Source of the DNA: Daphnia carinata
Lineage: Eukaryota; Arthropoda; Branchiopoda; Diplostraca; Daphniidae
Length of the DNA: 64,000 nt
Reading direction: 5' to 3'
Assembly: GCF_022539665.2 (NCBI RefSeq)
Contig: NC_081338.1
Location: 4,339,679-4,403,678, forward strand
The translations under genes were made by a program, and so were the position numbers. The notes below the pieces were generated by a model. It searched no databases. It had not been told where the DNA came from and saw only the letters and a program-made list of their open reading frames with translations. Below, piece after piece: positions 34,582 to 49,560 of the stretch (the stretch's first letter is position 1; the number at the start of each line of letters is the position of its first letter).

Positions 34582-35217
34582 ATGAACCCGGTTGTTGTTC
34601 TCCTGCTGGCCCAGATGGTGGCGGCTCAACCTGTGGCGCTGCCTAACCCACTCGATGAATGGAACACCAGGCCGGCCGGCAGCAGCAGCAGCAGAGTAAC
34701 AGAAACGGATGACCAGCCCATCAGAACTCGAAGCCTGCCTCAACCATCACAATCAACATCTGGAAATCACGCTGGTAGCTAATGAGAATCTTTTGATATT
34801 AACTTACCCAACATCATGAAGTTAATCTTTATTTAAAGGGCCATTCAACACCAAAAATGGGGAAGCAGTCCTCAACGTGAGCGGTGATAAGTCGAAAGAT
34901 GGGATCAACAAGATTATCACGACGACCACAACGACGGAACCTTCAACGCAGCAGGCCACGGTTGACATAGAAACTTTGCCAGGTACACAATACTTACTAA
35001 TCATAATTCGTAACAAAGATTTTTCTTAATTAACGAAGAAATTTTGCTCGAATCCGAAGGTTTCTGGTTGAAAAACCCCAACAAAGTAGAGGAATCAACT
35101 GGAACACCTTCCGAAGTCGATTATCGCACAGAGCGATATCGATTAGACGATCTGCTTCTACTAAATATGAAGCGCAAAAACGTTGGCCCCCTACAAGAAG
35201 AAGAAGAAAACCATTAA
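34582..35217 (+). CDS. Secreted protein of unknown function
   Basis: Exons 34582-34774, 34839-34982 and 35039-35217 join to 171 residues. A strong acceptor sits directly before the ATG, so the 5' UTR is spliced. The N-terminus MNPVVVLLLAQMVAAQP is a signal peptide. The mature part is hydrophilic, with Ser/Thr-rich stretches (TTTTTTEPSTQQ), one possible N-glycosylation site (NVS) and an acidic end (EEEENH). A dibasic-type sequence, NMKRKNVGP, lies near the C-terminus, but no amidation signal or repeated peptide is present, so a neuropeptide precursor is only a weak possibility. The family is not recognised. Confidence 0.65.
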
Positions 35218-35783
35218 GAGAAGGATAGGAATTCCAATGAAGTAACTCTCTTACAACAACAAAAAACTAACCTCTCAGAACTCCATGTCGAAAGATGAGC
35301 ACCACAACAATAATCAACTCAACTCTTTTTGTTTCTGTTTGGTTTCGTATACGGGCAAAGGTAAGTGTGCATAATAACTTACCGTTCAGGAGGTTATGAC
35401 CACGCCCACCTATGGAACATGGTCATCATTTCCCTTCCCATCTCTGTGGAATGCTGAAAAGAGCCTCTTCAACCTTCCCAACACACTCTCTTGTGTTGTA
35501 ATTTGTATATGTGTGCGTGAGCACCCGCTCTTTGTACGTCTCACAAAAAGAAAAAAAGAAGTATTATTTGCGGGATATATCATCAATGTAAATACATTTC
35601 TATTCGTTAATGGATATGTGCGATGCACCGTACTTCGTAGACTGCAATCTATAATAAATCTGGCAGAAAAAAGCATTATATTTGTTGAGAAGTGTGTAAG
35701 TAAAATGAAAAGTTGGACATCAACCGCCCTTGTACTGATTATAAATTATCCAATAGTGGAGAAAAACTGCTTAGACAATTTTT
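35218..35783. other. Convergent intergenic spacer
   Basis: It lies between the 3' ends of the secreted-protein gene and RAP. No exon is supported; a plus-strand open frame at 35396-35809 overlaps the RAP 3' end and has no homology I can recognise. Confidence 0.4.
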
Positions 35784-37112
35784 TCAGAGCTCAAGGTGGC
35801 GTTGCGTGATGCGAGCTTCTAAGTCTGCATGCAACTTTTCTACTTTGCGAGATTGTAGTTTGATTTTCTGGCGCAGATCATTGACATTTTCAGAATTATT
35901 TTTCTCGTTGCTACTTTCCGTTTTTGCCTGTTGCAGAGAGTGCTGGGCCTGAATGAATCGTAGCTTTTGTAACCGCTGCTCGTAATGACGCAATTCGGTG
36001 CGGAGTGACTCCAATTCTTCAGAGCTGAAGTCGCCCTTGAGAGCTATTTTCCACAGTCCCTGAACTTTTGGTTCTTCGAAATCTCTGCTTTTGGGGCCCA
36101 ATAGGGTCATGCGTTCAAGCCGGTCGTAGCCATGTTTCAACTCCCGATGGGTATTTCTTTGATGTGACAGGACAAGACATAAATGAGAAGCAGGTGACAT
36201 AATCAGACATTATTAGAATTTACTACCTAACCCCTTCAACAGATGAGTTTTTCACTGTTGCATCAGCTTTTTCTTCCAAATCTTGGAGATTTTCCATAAA
36301 AGCTTCATTAACAAAGGCATCTAATGTTATTGAAATGATTATGCTTAGTGGTTTGCAATAGTGGAACACAAGTTATGTTACTTTCTTCTCGTAGCTTCCT
36401 ACTATTGTGCTCTTCTAGGAGGCTGTAATATTGCAATACTTTCTCCTGGTGATGAGTAAATTCATCCTTGAGCATTTTCAGTTCAGATTCTATGATAGGG
36501 AAAAAACATAGCCAAATCCTTCACTGCAATAATTTTTTACAAATAATACCTGTGAATCCAGCACTTTCTGCTTTCAGCCAAAGCTTATTCAGTTTCTTAT
36601 CTTTGAAGAGACTGTGGCTACTGGCTTGGTTGTAGGCATCATTTGATTCGGAATTTGGCTTGTCTTTATCAAAGTGTTCTCCCAATCCATAGCGTTCAAT
36701 GATGCTGCCAAATTTTCTCCTCAAATCTGCTTCTAAAAGACCATCTTTGTCCATGTTGTCAGCTTTGAGCCTTTTAAGCTGCAATTCTTCTTTATCCTGC
36801 ACTTTTAGTTCACTATACAGAGTTTTTAGCTTGAATTCCGTTAGCCTCTGTGAAGCGGGGGAGGGGTGAGATAGTATGTAAACAGTGTACTTATTTAAGA
36901 AGCGTGTGTACCTTTTGAGCTTTCGCCCAAATTAAATTTATTTTGGCCAGCCGAAATGGCTTGTCCATATTTTTCCAGGACTCTTTATCTCCATCTAACA
37001 CAAGTTCAGGCTGGTTCGCCTCTTTAGAATACTTGTTTACAGTTTGACACCACGAGGCGCAAAAGAAAAATATGCAAATGAAAACCAGGATTCCATGCCG
37101 GCCGAACATCAT
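35784..37112 (-). CDS. LRPAP1: LDL-receptor-related protein-associated protein (RAP)
   Basis: Five exons (37112-36912, 36847-36550, 36489-36382, 36320-36227, 36156-35784) join to 357 residues, the length known for vertebrate RAP. RAP is an ER chaperone that keeps LDL-receptor-family proteins from binding ligand early. A signal peptide (FGRHGILVFICIFFFCASW) is followed by NKYSKEANQPE and the first helical domain (FRLAKINLIWAKAQK). Domain 2 includes LKTLYSELKVQDKEELQL and LNKLWLKAESAGFT. Domain 3 includes HRELKHGYDRLERM, FEEPKVQGLWKIA and a long Gln/Lys/Glu helix. The protein ends HLEL, a KDEL-type ER retrieval signal. Nothing is broken. Confidence 0.95.
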
Positions 37113-37615
37113 TTCAGAAATAACACTTGAAATTTCACACTGCTTTCTACAACAATACCCTGAAACTCCAATTTTTACCGGTTTGGGCCACAAGATGGCG
37201 GTGAAAGGATTCCGACGCTACTGCCATCTTGTGTGGCTAAAATTGGTGAAAATCGAGGTACCAAACGGCCCTTGGTCACAGTCGGAAGGTACTGGCGCGA
37301 CGAAAAGTTAATAAAAAATACGAAAGAGAATTAGCGTTCGCGTGATGGATAGAATGCAAACATTTAATTGGTCAATTCTGAATACCTGTCAAGGTTCAGG
37401 GATAAATGGGGTGGACAAACAGCTACATGCATCGCAGAAACGGATTCGTTTCTGAAACGTTCAGTTCTCACCACGTGAGCGAGCAAAGAACGATGTAACG
37501 AATGATGAAGATGGGGAAACAATCACGAAAAACAAAATTCGGAAGATTTTTTCATGTTGCGTCAAGCAAGAATACCAGACCTGTACATTGGAGATTATTT
37601 ATCAGGTTCTTCGAT
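37113..37615. other. Spacer between RAP and HP1 copy A
   Basis: It holds the RAP promoter and the 3' UTR of HP1 copy A. GCCATCTTG sequences near 37223 resemble dispersed repeat words seen elsewhere in the window. No gene recognised. Confidence 0.4.
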
Positions 37616-38626
<1,011 letters not shown>

Positions 38627-40099
38627 GGTGTCAATGGTACAACTCAACAACTGATAGCAGGACCACTAATCTAATATTTTCTAAATAGTTGCCCCATCTA
38701 CAAAGATAAAAAAAAATAATGGTTAGAACTAGAACAATACAACACAATATAACTATTCAATATGAGTTTTCAGACAACTAAAAAGAAGTTGTGGAATAGT
38801 GATGAGCTAAGCAAAGAAGCCTAAAAGCTGAAAACTTATACTTTTTCCAGTACTAGTATCCAGTGTTCTTTTCCTACAACCAAGAATACATAAGCTAGAC
38901 TAATTACCTACTAAAATTTCATTACCTTGGGTTCATGAAAATCAAAAACAATATAGATATGAAAGGCGGTGAAGTGGTGCGGGAAAGGCAGACAAATGCA
39001 ATACAGACGTGACTCGAGGTAATGCAAATAAAATTAACACTAGATGCCGTAACATTTGTCTTTGCCAAATTATTGCATTTCTTTTTGCGATGCGGATTAT
39101 TTAAAAAATGTAGCAACAATAAAGTGGCCAACTTACGGAAAAACAGTAAAAGCATACAGTTCTTAGCAAATTTTTCCTACAGTTACGTCAATTACAATTT
39201 ATTAATAATTAGTATATAGTAGACAAATCGAGCATGTGAAAGTAAAATATAGTTACCACTTACAGCAACAATCAGGTCCAAATTCCAACAATTATTTTTT
39301 CTTTCTTTTGCACTAATCTCTAATAAAGGTTTTAGGATTAAATATGTTTCCGGGTACACGAAGGTCAATCCGTTTAAGAACTTAAATGGCTTGTGGTTCT
39401 CTAGTAAATTAAAATAAAATAAATTAGTTCTCGTATATCTTGTTACATCGTATTATTAGAAGTTAAGCTTGTAGAAAGCTGTTATTTCAAATTAATGAAC
39501 AATTTTACCAAAAGCGATCTTTGTTTTGATTCCTTTCGGTGGACTTTTGGTGTTGGGTTTGGGAATGCGACACGAAAAACTAGTATAGGAAACGTGTGCG
39601 ACCAACTCCTAAATATGTAAAGCTTCTCCAGATCAACTATAATTTTACAACAGACGGTTGGTGACAAAACGATGTGAAAATGGACGCAAATAGACGTTAG
39701 TTACTATCTCTCTTCTTAATGCTTTTCCATATGTCCTCAATCAAACCAGTTTAGCCACTCGCTTTTTTAGAGGATAGCGAATGAAAACAAGTTCGTTTTT
39801 TTTTTGTTTTTGGCGAGAGAGAGGGCGTAGACCGGGGATTCCCTAGCGCATATTTGAATTGGGTATCTAAATAAAAGAAACAGTGAGTGATTTTACTCGA
39901 GGGCATGTCCTTGTCGGTCCTTATTCGTTTTTAAATTTTTTTTGAAACACCAGTGTCGTTAGTCGACTCGAAGAATGGAAGTAGTGACACGTCGTCAGAC
40001 TGCTGCAGGTGGTCATAAACTGTGTGCGTAAACAGTTGATTGGAAGGTGGTGGGGAATTAATTCGTATTTCGCCCCAGAAACAAACAACAGCTGTAGCA
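38627..40099. other. Divergent intergenic region between HP1 copy A and SLC22 copy 1
   Basis: Both promoters and 5' UTRs lie here. No coding exon is supported. Confidence 0.4.
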
Positions 40100-42942
40100 A
40101 TGGCCGAAGAAACCAATTGCGAAGGGGGTGTGAACAACATTGCCTACGTGAAAAACGAAACGGATGAGAAGATCAAAGAGCCTTTCGCCCACTACAACGC
40201 TAACAAATCTAACTCGAAAGTTCGAATTCAAGCCCCTAATGCTGAGGCGTCTACGGGCTCCACAGCTCATCCACAAACTAACTTCGCTGTTCAAGCTATA
40301 GGCAATTTACCATCGTCACAAGATGATCAGACAATGGATTTTGACGACGTCTTGCCGTATATTGGCGAGTTTGGCACTTACCAGATTATCCTGTTCTTCC
40401 TTACCGCACCGTTCTGTTTCTTCATGGCGTTCGTTTTATTCAGCCAGGTGTTCATCACGCTCATAGACGTCCATACCTGCCATGTGCCGCAACTCAATGA
40501 TTCGGGCCTCAATCTTACCCAAAGGTAAAACCTCCAAGTACCAAGTAACATCACATTTTTAGATGACCTTGGGTATGATTCTGTTTTGTCCAATTTCAAC
40601 CAATTCACTCACCTTTTTAGGAGAGAGATAAGTATTCCACTGGTGACGCAGACAGTACTAGGCAGTCCACCGACCTTCGACAGTTGTATGATGTATAACG
40701 TCGATTACGAATTAGTACTGAACGAGGGATTGCAACCCAACGAGACATGGCCGACAATTCCATGCCAGAATGGATGGGATTACGACTTGGATCAAATCCG
40801 TTACCATTCGGCCATAACAGAAGTCAGTACAGACATTTTTGTGGTATCAACGTGATACCTATCTATCCGTAGAAAAGATAAACCACGAAACCCTTACAAT
40901 GATGATTAAGTTTACGTAAATCAACGTATTATATACCTGGGTAGAATAACTGGGTCTGTGACAAGGCCGGTCATGCTCCCTTGGCGCAAGCTGTCTTCTT
41001 TTTGGGGAGTATCGTCGGTGGCATCGTCCTCGGTTACATTGCTGACCGTTTTGGTCGCATTCCTGCCCTCATCTTGTGCAATTTGATCGGTGGATTAGCC
41101 GGCATCATTACTGCCGTCTCCAACAGCTTCGAACTGTTCGCCTTTTCCCGTTTCCTGATGGGCATCGCCTTCGACAACGCCTTCACGCTCATGTACATTC
41201 TCGGTGAGTTGAAAGCCACCAGACAATTTCACGACGTTGTGGTAATGCTTTCATTTTGGGGGGATAAAATAATCAAGTATTGGAATACGTGGGACCTAGT
41301 TACCGGACAATGGTGGCAAATTTGTCCATCGCCTTGTTTTACACGGCCGGCACTACTCTTTTGCCATGGATCGCTTGGGGCATTGGTGAGTGGCGAATGT
41401 TCAGTTTAGCCACTTCCATCCCGATGGTCCTGTCCGTCATCGCTTACTGGGTCGTTCCTGAAAGCGCTCGGTAAACGCGGAATTCGAATTCATTCAAGGT
41501 TCACGGTTTTTAATGAAAATAATAACATATGAAAACCGGATACCTCCTTTGACAGTTGGTTGCTGTCTCAAGGCCAAACAGACCGGGCCATTTCCATCTT
41601 GAGGACTTTCGCTCGTATCAACAAGAAAAAGATCGACGAGAATGTCTATGAAAAGCTCAAGGTAATTGCGTGTTTTTCATTTACTGCCAACATAAACTAC
41701 TAAAACTAGAGATGAATGTCCTTTGTTTTCTTCCTTAATTGAATTCCGTTTAAGGCTTCAACTGCGGAAGCCATCCAGGCCAGTTCCCAGGAGCCTGCAG
41801 TATCGGTACTCGACTTGCTTCGAACACCTAGGCTCAGACGGAATACTATCCTACTCACTGTTTTCTGGGCCTTGATTGCACTTGTCTACGACGGGCACGC
41901 CCGCAACACGGCTAATTTAGGTCTAAGCGTCTTCCTGACTTTCAGCGTTGCGTCCGTCACGGAATTGCCCGCCGATTTAGTCCTCGTCTTTTTCCTGGAC
42001 CGTTGGGGTCGGCGCGCCCTGGCCTTCGGTTCTTTGCTGGGCGCTGCTGCCTTCAGTTTGGCCACTTTGGCAGTACCCAGTGGTAAGTTATGCTTGTCTT
42101 TCTATTCCACCCCTTACGATGTCATTCGATTTAAAACTGTTATGCAACCATCTTGAAACTATCGTTAATCGACGTTGTTTTTACCTTTGTTCCGCTAATC
42201 TAACAAATTTGTGAACAGATCAAGCTGCTTTGACTGCCGTCTTGGCCATCATTGGTCGATTTTGTGTCAACATTACGTTCAACATTGGTTTGCAATATGG
42301 AGCAGAGCTGATTCCAACGGCTGTTCGAGCCCAGGGCATTGTGAGGATCCTTGATACGAATAATAATATTTCTAAAAGAATTTTTTTACCTTATATTTTT
42401 AAAATTTCCTTGTCCTTACCGTAAAAGGCGTACGTCCATATTGCTGGTTACGTTGCAGCCATTGTGTCACCCTACATCGTGGATCTCGTAAAACGTTTTT
42501 TTAAAGTCTTCCTTTTCAAATACCTTAAAGTGACCTTTTACCGGTTTAGGCAAGAATTAGTCCACTTTTGCCACTTACCATTCTCGGATTGCTGGCGCTG
42601 ATTGGAGCTGTTGCAGGAGTCATGTTGCCGGAAACGCTGGGCGCTGTTCTGCCGGAGACTATGGAGGACGGTGAAAACTTTGGCAAAGATCAAAGTTTCT
42701 GGGATTTCCCCTGTTGCAAAAAGCCCAAAAAGTGAGGCCTTTTTGGGCACTACTATCCCATAGCTATATAAGAAAGTAGCCATTACCTGATTATGCAACT
42801 CTTTCTTAACAGGATTGTGCCCTTGTCACAGCGACGACGTCCAGTTTCTACCCGTGGAGAAGTCTACAGATCTAACATGTTGGTCGCACGGCCTTCTCGA
42901 GAAAAGAAACCTGTGACACACCATCAATCTTGCCGCTTCTAA
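40100..42942 (+). CDS. SLC22-type organic ion transporter, copy 1
   Basis: Ten exons (40100-40524, 40621-40822, 40945-41203, 41278-41470, 41556-41661, 41755-42082, 42219-42340, 42428-42487, 42550-42731, 42813-42942) join to 668 residues, longer than the usual ~550 because of a ~90-residue N-terminal cytosolic extension. It is a major-facilitator membrane transporter for organic cations, anions or carnitine-like solutes. Seen: TM1 after DVLPYIGEFGTYQ; a glycosylated Cys-containing loop; GYIADRFGR after TM2; RFLMGIAFD; LEYVGPSYRT; VVPESARWLLSQG; DRWGRRALAFGS; and a C-terminal helix LLPLTILGLLALIGAV followed by PETLGAVLPET. Substrate cannot be told from sequence. A paralogue lies at 61513. Confidence 0.9.
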
Positions 42943-43959
42943 ATCTACTAGTTGTGCCAATTAGCAAAATGAATCTTAGTCTTGTAACCGCCGAATCTTG
43001 AGGACAACAGATTTTTTCATTTCTGTGGATGTTGCTCAGCTCAAAAATTTCGTTTCACGTTTCAGTATCGACTGCTCATCTAAAATCCGTCAAATACCTT
43101 TGCTAGGAATATAGAGAATCTAAACAAAAATTAGAAAACAAAAATAAAATAAATTAAGCGAAAGGTATTGCAGGTAAAACTTTTAACAAACTTACCATCT
43201 TGCCTCGGGGAGATAGAGGAGTTTAGGCACGTACTAAAGATGCTGTCAAGCAATCTGCAGTTACATCCGTCTAAAACAGAAAAACTGAGAACGATATGAC
43301 ACAGCGATAATGAACGTGGCATAACAAACTTCTAACCTTTTAGATTACTTTCACCTTCTACAAGCAGTTTTCATAAATTTAGTTTTTCGACAGCAAAAAT
43401 CTTACGTGATTATATGTATGCATCGTATTTCATTTTACACGATGGCAAAAGATACGTCAAAAATACTTTTGGCGTATTTTCGTACGTGGGGTACGAACTC
43501 GATTGACCAGGAGATGACATATCACAAATGGAATCGGCAAAACCCGTTGTGAATTTTCACATATTATTTAAGAAATTACGACAGTTTTTTTGCTACTTTT
43601 TTTTTTTTTTTTTTTAACAAAATGCTAAAATTGCCGTTGTGAATAATATGGTAAATGGTAGAGCTTGTACTTTTTCCCAATTGGTTTTTTTGGGGTTGGG
43701 AGGATGTGACAAAACGCACGAATTAAAACAAACGTAGTGAAATAAAAAATAATGCTAGGGATCATCAAATTCATCACGGATCATATAAAAAAAAAAGGGG
43801 GCGAGTAGTAAAAGTCGGCACGGGAAGAATAGAGACCCCCGAGAGTGTAAGAACAAGGAACTCGAAGCGAGGCTTCACCGTTCGATTGTACTATGGACTA
43901 TTTTTTGTGCAACAACCTTTATCTTTATGATATCCGGTTGAGGTTTTCCAGTTATTAGT
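42943..43959. other. Convergent spacer between SLC22 copy 1 and HP1 copy B
   Basis: The 3' UTRs of both genes lie here. A run of about 18 T near 43598-43616 is the only notable feature. Confidence 0.4.
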
Positions 43960-44877
<918 letters not shown>

Positions 44878-45750
44878 GGTAGAAATTTTTAAGCTTTGAT
44901 ATGAAACAATGGGGGTAAAAATATTCTCTCGTCTTCCGTCGTTGTATGAAACTGCAAGATAAATAAATAAAATAACAATTAAGTACACAATATGCTTACA
45001 ACTTTATGCTCCAGCAATGGGCTAATCAAATCTTTGAAGAAAAAAAAAAACAACTAAAATATTATTACTGATGCAAGAATTATTTGATTGCTAGAAATCT
45101 GAACAAATTACCTAAAATTCTGAATTTCAATTCCTTTTTTTTTTTTTAAGCGGTGATCATAGACGGTGTACGGTATGAATATCTGCAGAGCATTGAAGAC
45201 GAAGAGATTTCAATTTTCAGACGACATTAACAATTCTGACGGCAAGGCGGTTCTTGGTCTCTCATTGGTTCTCAGATCCAGGAATCAGTCCTAATTTGTC
45301 AGAAGAGATTCTTGCTAGTAGGTGGGTCGTTAACGTTATTATTGCCTTATCTACTTATTTATCTCTTAAGTTTTAACTTATCTACAAGAGCTACGACTAC
45401 GACCCATTGATCTATCTATGTTTCATTGTTTACCAAATGAATACAGAAGTTGGTCCCAAAAATTTCATACCTTACGCTTAACTATTTGCTGATTTACTAG
45501 TTTCAGTAACATTAAATTGTACGACAATATGGCAAGTTTTCTATAAATTTAAATACACATTACGTTCTCAACTTCAATTCTTTAAGTTAATTTCATTTAA
45601 TCTGTCACCAATTTTTCAAATTTTTGCGCCAACAGTTCAACTTAACTTCACATCTTTACCTGCAGACCACCAGTTGGATATTCTAGTTCCTTTGGCAGAT
45701 GTCGCTTATACTTTGTTTATTGACGTGTAGTTTTGCCGTCTGCTGCAAAG
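44878..45750. other. Divergent spacer between HP1 copy B and the hydrolase
   Basis: AT-rich DNA with the two promoters; no exon recognised. Confidence 0.4.
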
Positions 45751-46848
45751 ATGTTCAGCAGATTGTGCAGAGCAACACAAAGTCATTTACTTCATCAGTC
45801 AAAATTCGAGTTGTTTCAAAAACGATGGAATCACGTCATTAAAGCTCAAGATGCACGCGAGATCCAAGTACCTGTGCCACATGGAAATATAGCAGGTGTA
45901 CAGAAAACAATGTGTGTGCCTGATCCTTTTTTAATCGTACCTTGTTTTTGACAGGGAAAGAATGGGGAAAAATAGGAGGATACCGTATTCTGTGTCTTCA
46001 TGGGTGGGCAGATAATTGTGATTCCTTTGCACCTCTTGCTCCTTATCTCTCAGAAAGATTTCATTACATAGCTCTAGATGCTTTTGGCCATGGAAGAACA
46101 TCCCATGTTCCACCAGGGTCTCCAATGAATTACTGGGAACTTACTTGCTATGTCAAACGAGTGGTTGACTGTTTTAAAATAGAAAAAATGTCTATAATTG
46201 GTCACAGCATGGGAGGCTCAACAGGATTAGTTGTTGCCTCAATCTATCCAGAATTGGTTGACCGTCTGCTTCTATTAGATATCATCAAGCCTGTCGCTGT
46301 CCCTCTTCAGTGGCAGACACAGAGCATCCGTGAAGCCATAGATCTTCATCTCGATCTGGAAAGGAAATCTGCAGATCCTAAATACCAAAAGAGCTTTACC
46401 ATAGAACAGTTGGTTAACCGCTATGTGGAAGCTATGGGTGGAACAATAAGTCCAGAAGCTGTCCGTATTTTGATGAAGAGAGGTGCGAAAGAGTCTGGCA
46501 ATGGATTTACCTATTCCCATGATCCCAGAATGGTAACTTTACTTTGTAGCATATAGAGCGACATCTAATTTTTTCTCCGTTCAATAGATGATACCGTCCA
46601 TAATGCGTTTTGGCATACAAGAACAACGTGAAATTATTAAAGGTCTGAAATGCCATCTTAAAATTATCAAAGCCAAACAGGGCCCGCTTTACGAACCGGC
46701 GGAATGGATCGAGGAATTCAAAGCCATTTACCAACGGCAGTGCGCTTCTTACGAGTATGACGATTCACTTGACGGTACCCACCACTTTCACATGCATCAC
46801 CCAGAAAAAGTAGCACCCATCATCAACGAATACTTTGCCCGTTTGTAA
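45751..46848 (+). CDS. Alpha/beta hydrolase, SERHL/kraken-like
   Basis: Exons 45751-45895, 45955-46532 and 46588-46848 join to 327 residues. It is a serine hydrolase of the alpha/beta fold; the natural substrate is unknown. The oxyanion motif LCLHGWADN lies near residue 60, GHGRTSH follows, the nucleophile elbow is GHSMGGS, and the catalytic His is likely in THHFHMHHPEKVAP near the C-terminus. The N-terminus (MFSRLCRATQSHLLHQSKF) is basic and lacks acidic residues, which could be a mitochondrial or peroxisomal presequence. Two decayed copies follow downstream in the same orientation. Confidence 0.88.
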
Positions 46849-47179
46849 AACGGCGCAATAACAGTCCAGGAATCTTACTTTCATGCAAATCTCAATGCAA
46901 AGCGTAGCGATATAGATAAGAAACACTATGATTGACCATGCAAATTTTTTAAATAGAAAAACCAAATACCACTCAAAGCCATGCTTGTTCACTACGTTTA
47001 TAGTATAAATATTATAATAGAGTTTGCTTACCATGTGTAGTTTTATTGGTTTGGGCATCAACTTGTGAGGATGAGCGAAATGAACAAAGGAACCTTAAAA
47101 GAATGTTTTGTTATTAATATCTATTCAATATTTAAACGGATAAGCCCTACCTTTTTGGATCCGATTCTGTAGAACTTTA
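46849..47179. other. Spacer after the hydrolase gene
   Basis: 3' UTR and spacer; nothing else recognised. Confidence 0.4.
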
Positions 47180-47636
47180 AAAAGTCTGCTTTGAAAGATT
47201 TGTTTTTCACGTCAACTGCTACGTAGAAGCAATGGGTTTCACAATAAGGCCAGAAGCTGTCCGTATTTTGATGAAGAGAGATTGCAAAGCGACTGGCAAT
47301 GGGTCCCAGAATGGTAATTTCACTTTGAAGAATTGTGAAGAACGTCCAAGTTTTCCATCCATTTGTCGAAAGATGTCGCCGTTAATAAAGCGCACCTGCA
47401 TAGAAGGAACAACGTGAAATAATCAAAAGTTTGAAATGCCCCATCTCAAAAAATTGTCCAAGCCAAACGGGGGCCGTTTTACGAGCCAATTGAATGGCTG
47501 GAAGAATTCATAGCCATTTACCGAACGAACAATGCGCATCTTATGAATACGACGAATCAGTCGACGGCACCCACCACTTTCACATGCATCATCCGGAGCG
47601 AGTAGCGCCCATCATCAATGAATACTTTTCTTAAAA
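47180..47636 (+). pseudogene. Decayed partial copy of the SERHL-like hydrolase (pseudogene 1)
   Basis: From about 47213 the DNA follows the intact gene's exon 2 end (PEAVRILMKR is readable) and exon 3 (DGTHHFHMHHPER is readable near 47560). The 5' half of the gene is missing. The segment SHDP is lost, several one-base shifts break the frame, and no start codon is available. The donor GGTAATTTCAC at the exon 2 border is still recognisable, so the copy arose by DNA duplication and not by retrotransposition. Confidence 0.8.
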
Positions 47637-47812
47637 ACACGTCACGGTGGCTCGTCGGAGTTTTTTCCTGCAAAAAAAAACAACAAAATTTCAATGCAAA
47701 TGTAGAAACACATAAATAAATAATACTATCGTTTGATTTCGCAATGCCATTCTTGAAAGAGGGAGCCACCCAGCCAGTCATTGTTCGCTTCATTCATAGA
47801 GTTTTTGTACGC

Positions 47813-47832
47813 GTGTGTGTGTGTGTGTGTGT
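47813..47832. repeat. GT microsatellite
   Basis: Ten GT units directly downstream of pseudogene 1. Confidence 0.95.
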
Positions 47833-48249
47833 AAAGAAAGTGTAGGCAACGTATTTTGTGCTGATGGCCTTATTCGGGCGATGATCATTTTTACGACATG
47901 CTTTTTTTTTTTTTCGAGCTGGCCGAGCTAACGTGTGCTGCGTTTTTCTTTTGACGATAAATTTGGATTAGGGCTTGTTTTATCGTCGGAAATGAATCAT
48001 CCAAGGGCGCGAGACTCTTCAAGATCTTTGCCGGCTTTTTACAACGGCCTCACGATGACGTCACTAATCATCACGCACGAGAGCGATTTCAGAATTCAAA
48101 AAGAAAAGAAGGGAGAGAAGATAACAGACATAAATATCAAAACGTATAGGCAAAGGGGGGGGGGGAACGCGCATTCCCGCCAGTGTTCCCGGTATCAGCG
48201 AATCGCCGTCAATCAGCAGAGGTTCATAGAAAAATGCGAGTCTCGTGCA

Positions 48250-49560
48250 TCAATTTTTCACGTGTCACAGCGTGTCGGGCTTTGATGTTCCAATCGGGAC
48301 GAGTCGGGAATGTATTGCTGCAACCCTTAAAAGAGGCAATCACGTCATCGTTCAAGACAGACAACGCCCGCGAATTTCAAATTCCAATACGGCAACAGTG
48401 GCAGGTACGACGATGGAACTGAAAAAAAAAAATCCGAATACCGCACAATAATTATTCACGCGAAAATGTCTGTCGTGTGACATCGATTGGCTCGGGACCA
48501 ACAAGTCAAAGTATGGGGCACCGTTCATGATGGATATGCCCGATCTTGTGACTTCACGGGTATCGGCGACAATGGCCATTCGTTCGCCCCGGTTGGCCCC
48601 CGCTCCTACTGTCCGACAGATTGCGCTGTGCTCTGCCACGGAAAAGCCTTGAGTCACGGCCGCACCTCTTCATATTCCCGCGGGAGCCATCAACACATTT
48701 CGGGGAATGGATCATCGACGTCAAACGAACCGTGGACCGTTTCAACTTAGACAAGGTCTCCATTTCGTGAGCGTACACAATCTGGGCGGATCGAAAGGGC
48801 ATGTCTCGTCCCATCTATCCTGAATGAGTCCAAACCGCTTTTGATGATGCCCCAGCGTCGTTAAGTCCATTTTACTTTTCTTGCCGATGGCCTGGCCAAT
48901 GTCTAAACGGCACTTTGGCTCAGCGAAAAATGAAATCAAAGAAGAAAACAAAACGAGAAAATGCAATCATCAAGAACCCCGCAAAAAAAAACAAAAAAAA
49001 AAACAATGGACTGCTGGTGTAAAACGCTTACGTGCGAGGCTACCGAAAGGCCTGTCAGTTTAGAGGCCGTCCGGGCTCTTGTTGAAAGGAGGAACTAGGA
49101 TGGGTCGACGGGTGCCACCCAGCAAGATGGAAAACGAACAAGAGCCTTTTTGTCTTCCCACGACCCCGCCAATGGTATAAATGAAAATGCTTTACCTTTT
49201 TTTCCGAAATGTGTGTTTTCAACCGTTTGTCATCTGATTCTTTTGCTTTTCCCGCCGCGCAAGATGCCGACGATCGTGCACCGAACGTTACGTGAAACTG
49301 CGTAGACTCTTGATTGCTGAGAGCGGCCAGCCCTGCGGTGTCACGTCAAGACGGTAACGTAACGGCATGCCGTTCTTTTGCACAATCTGGCCAGCTAATC
49401 CAAGCATTTTTCAAGCCCATTTAAATGGCTAGAGATGCGCCTCTTACCAGCCCCGGCCAGACAGTCGAAACGCAGCCCAACCATTTTCAATGTAACCGTC
49501 CAGAGCGGGTGGCCCTCCCATTATCAATGAGTACTTTCGGTCGTTTGCTCGTCTGCCAAC
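48250..49560 (+). pseudogene. Decayed copy of the SERHL-like hydrolase (pseudogene 2)
   Basis: Homology to the whole intact gene can be followed with many breaks: an exon 1 relic (NHVI..) near 48335; KVWG near 48505; NGHSFAP near 48575; HGRTSS near 48660; SLEAVRALVERRN near 49055; SSHDPANG near 49160; an exon 3 start ATGCCGACGATCGTGC near 49263; and RPERVA..INEYF-like sequence near 49505-49530. Frameshifts and stops occur throughout. The copy is GC-richer than pseudogene 1 and more diverged. It keeps intron positions, so it is a DNA-level duplicate. Confidence 0.75.
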
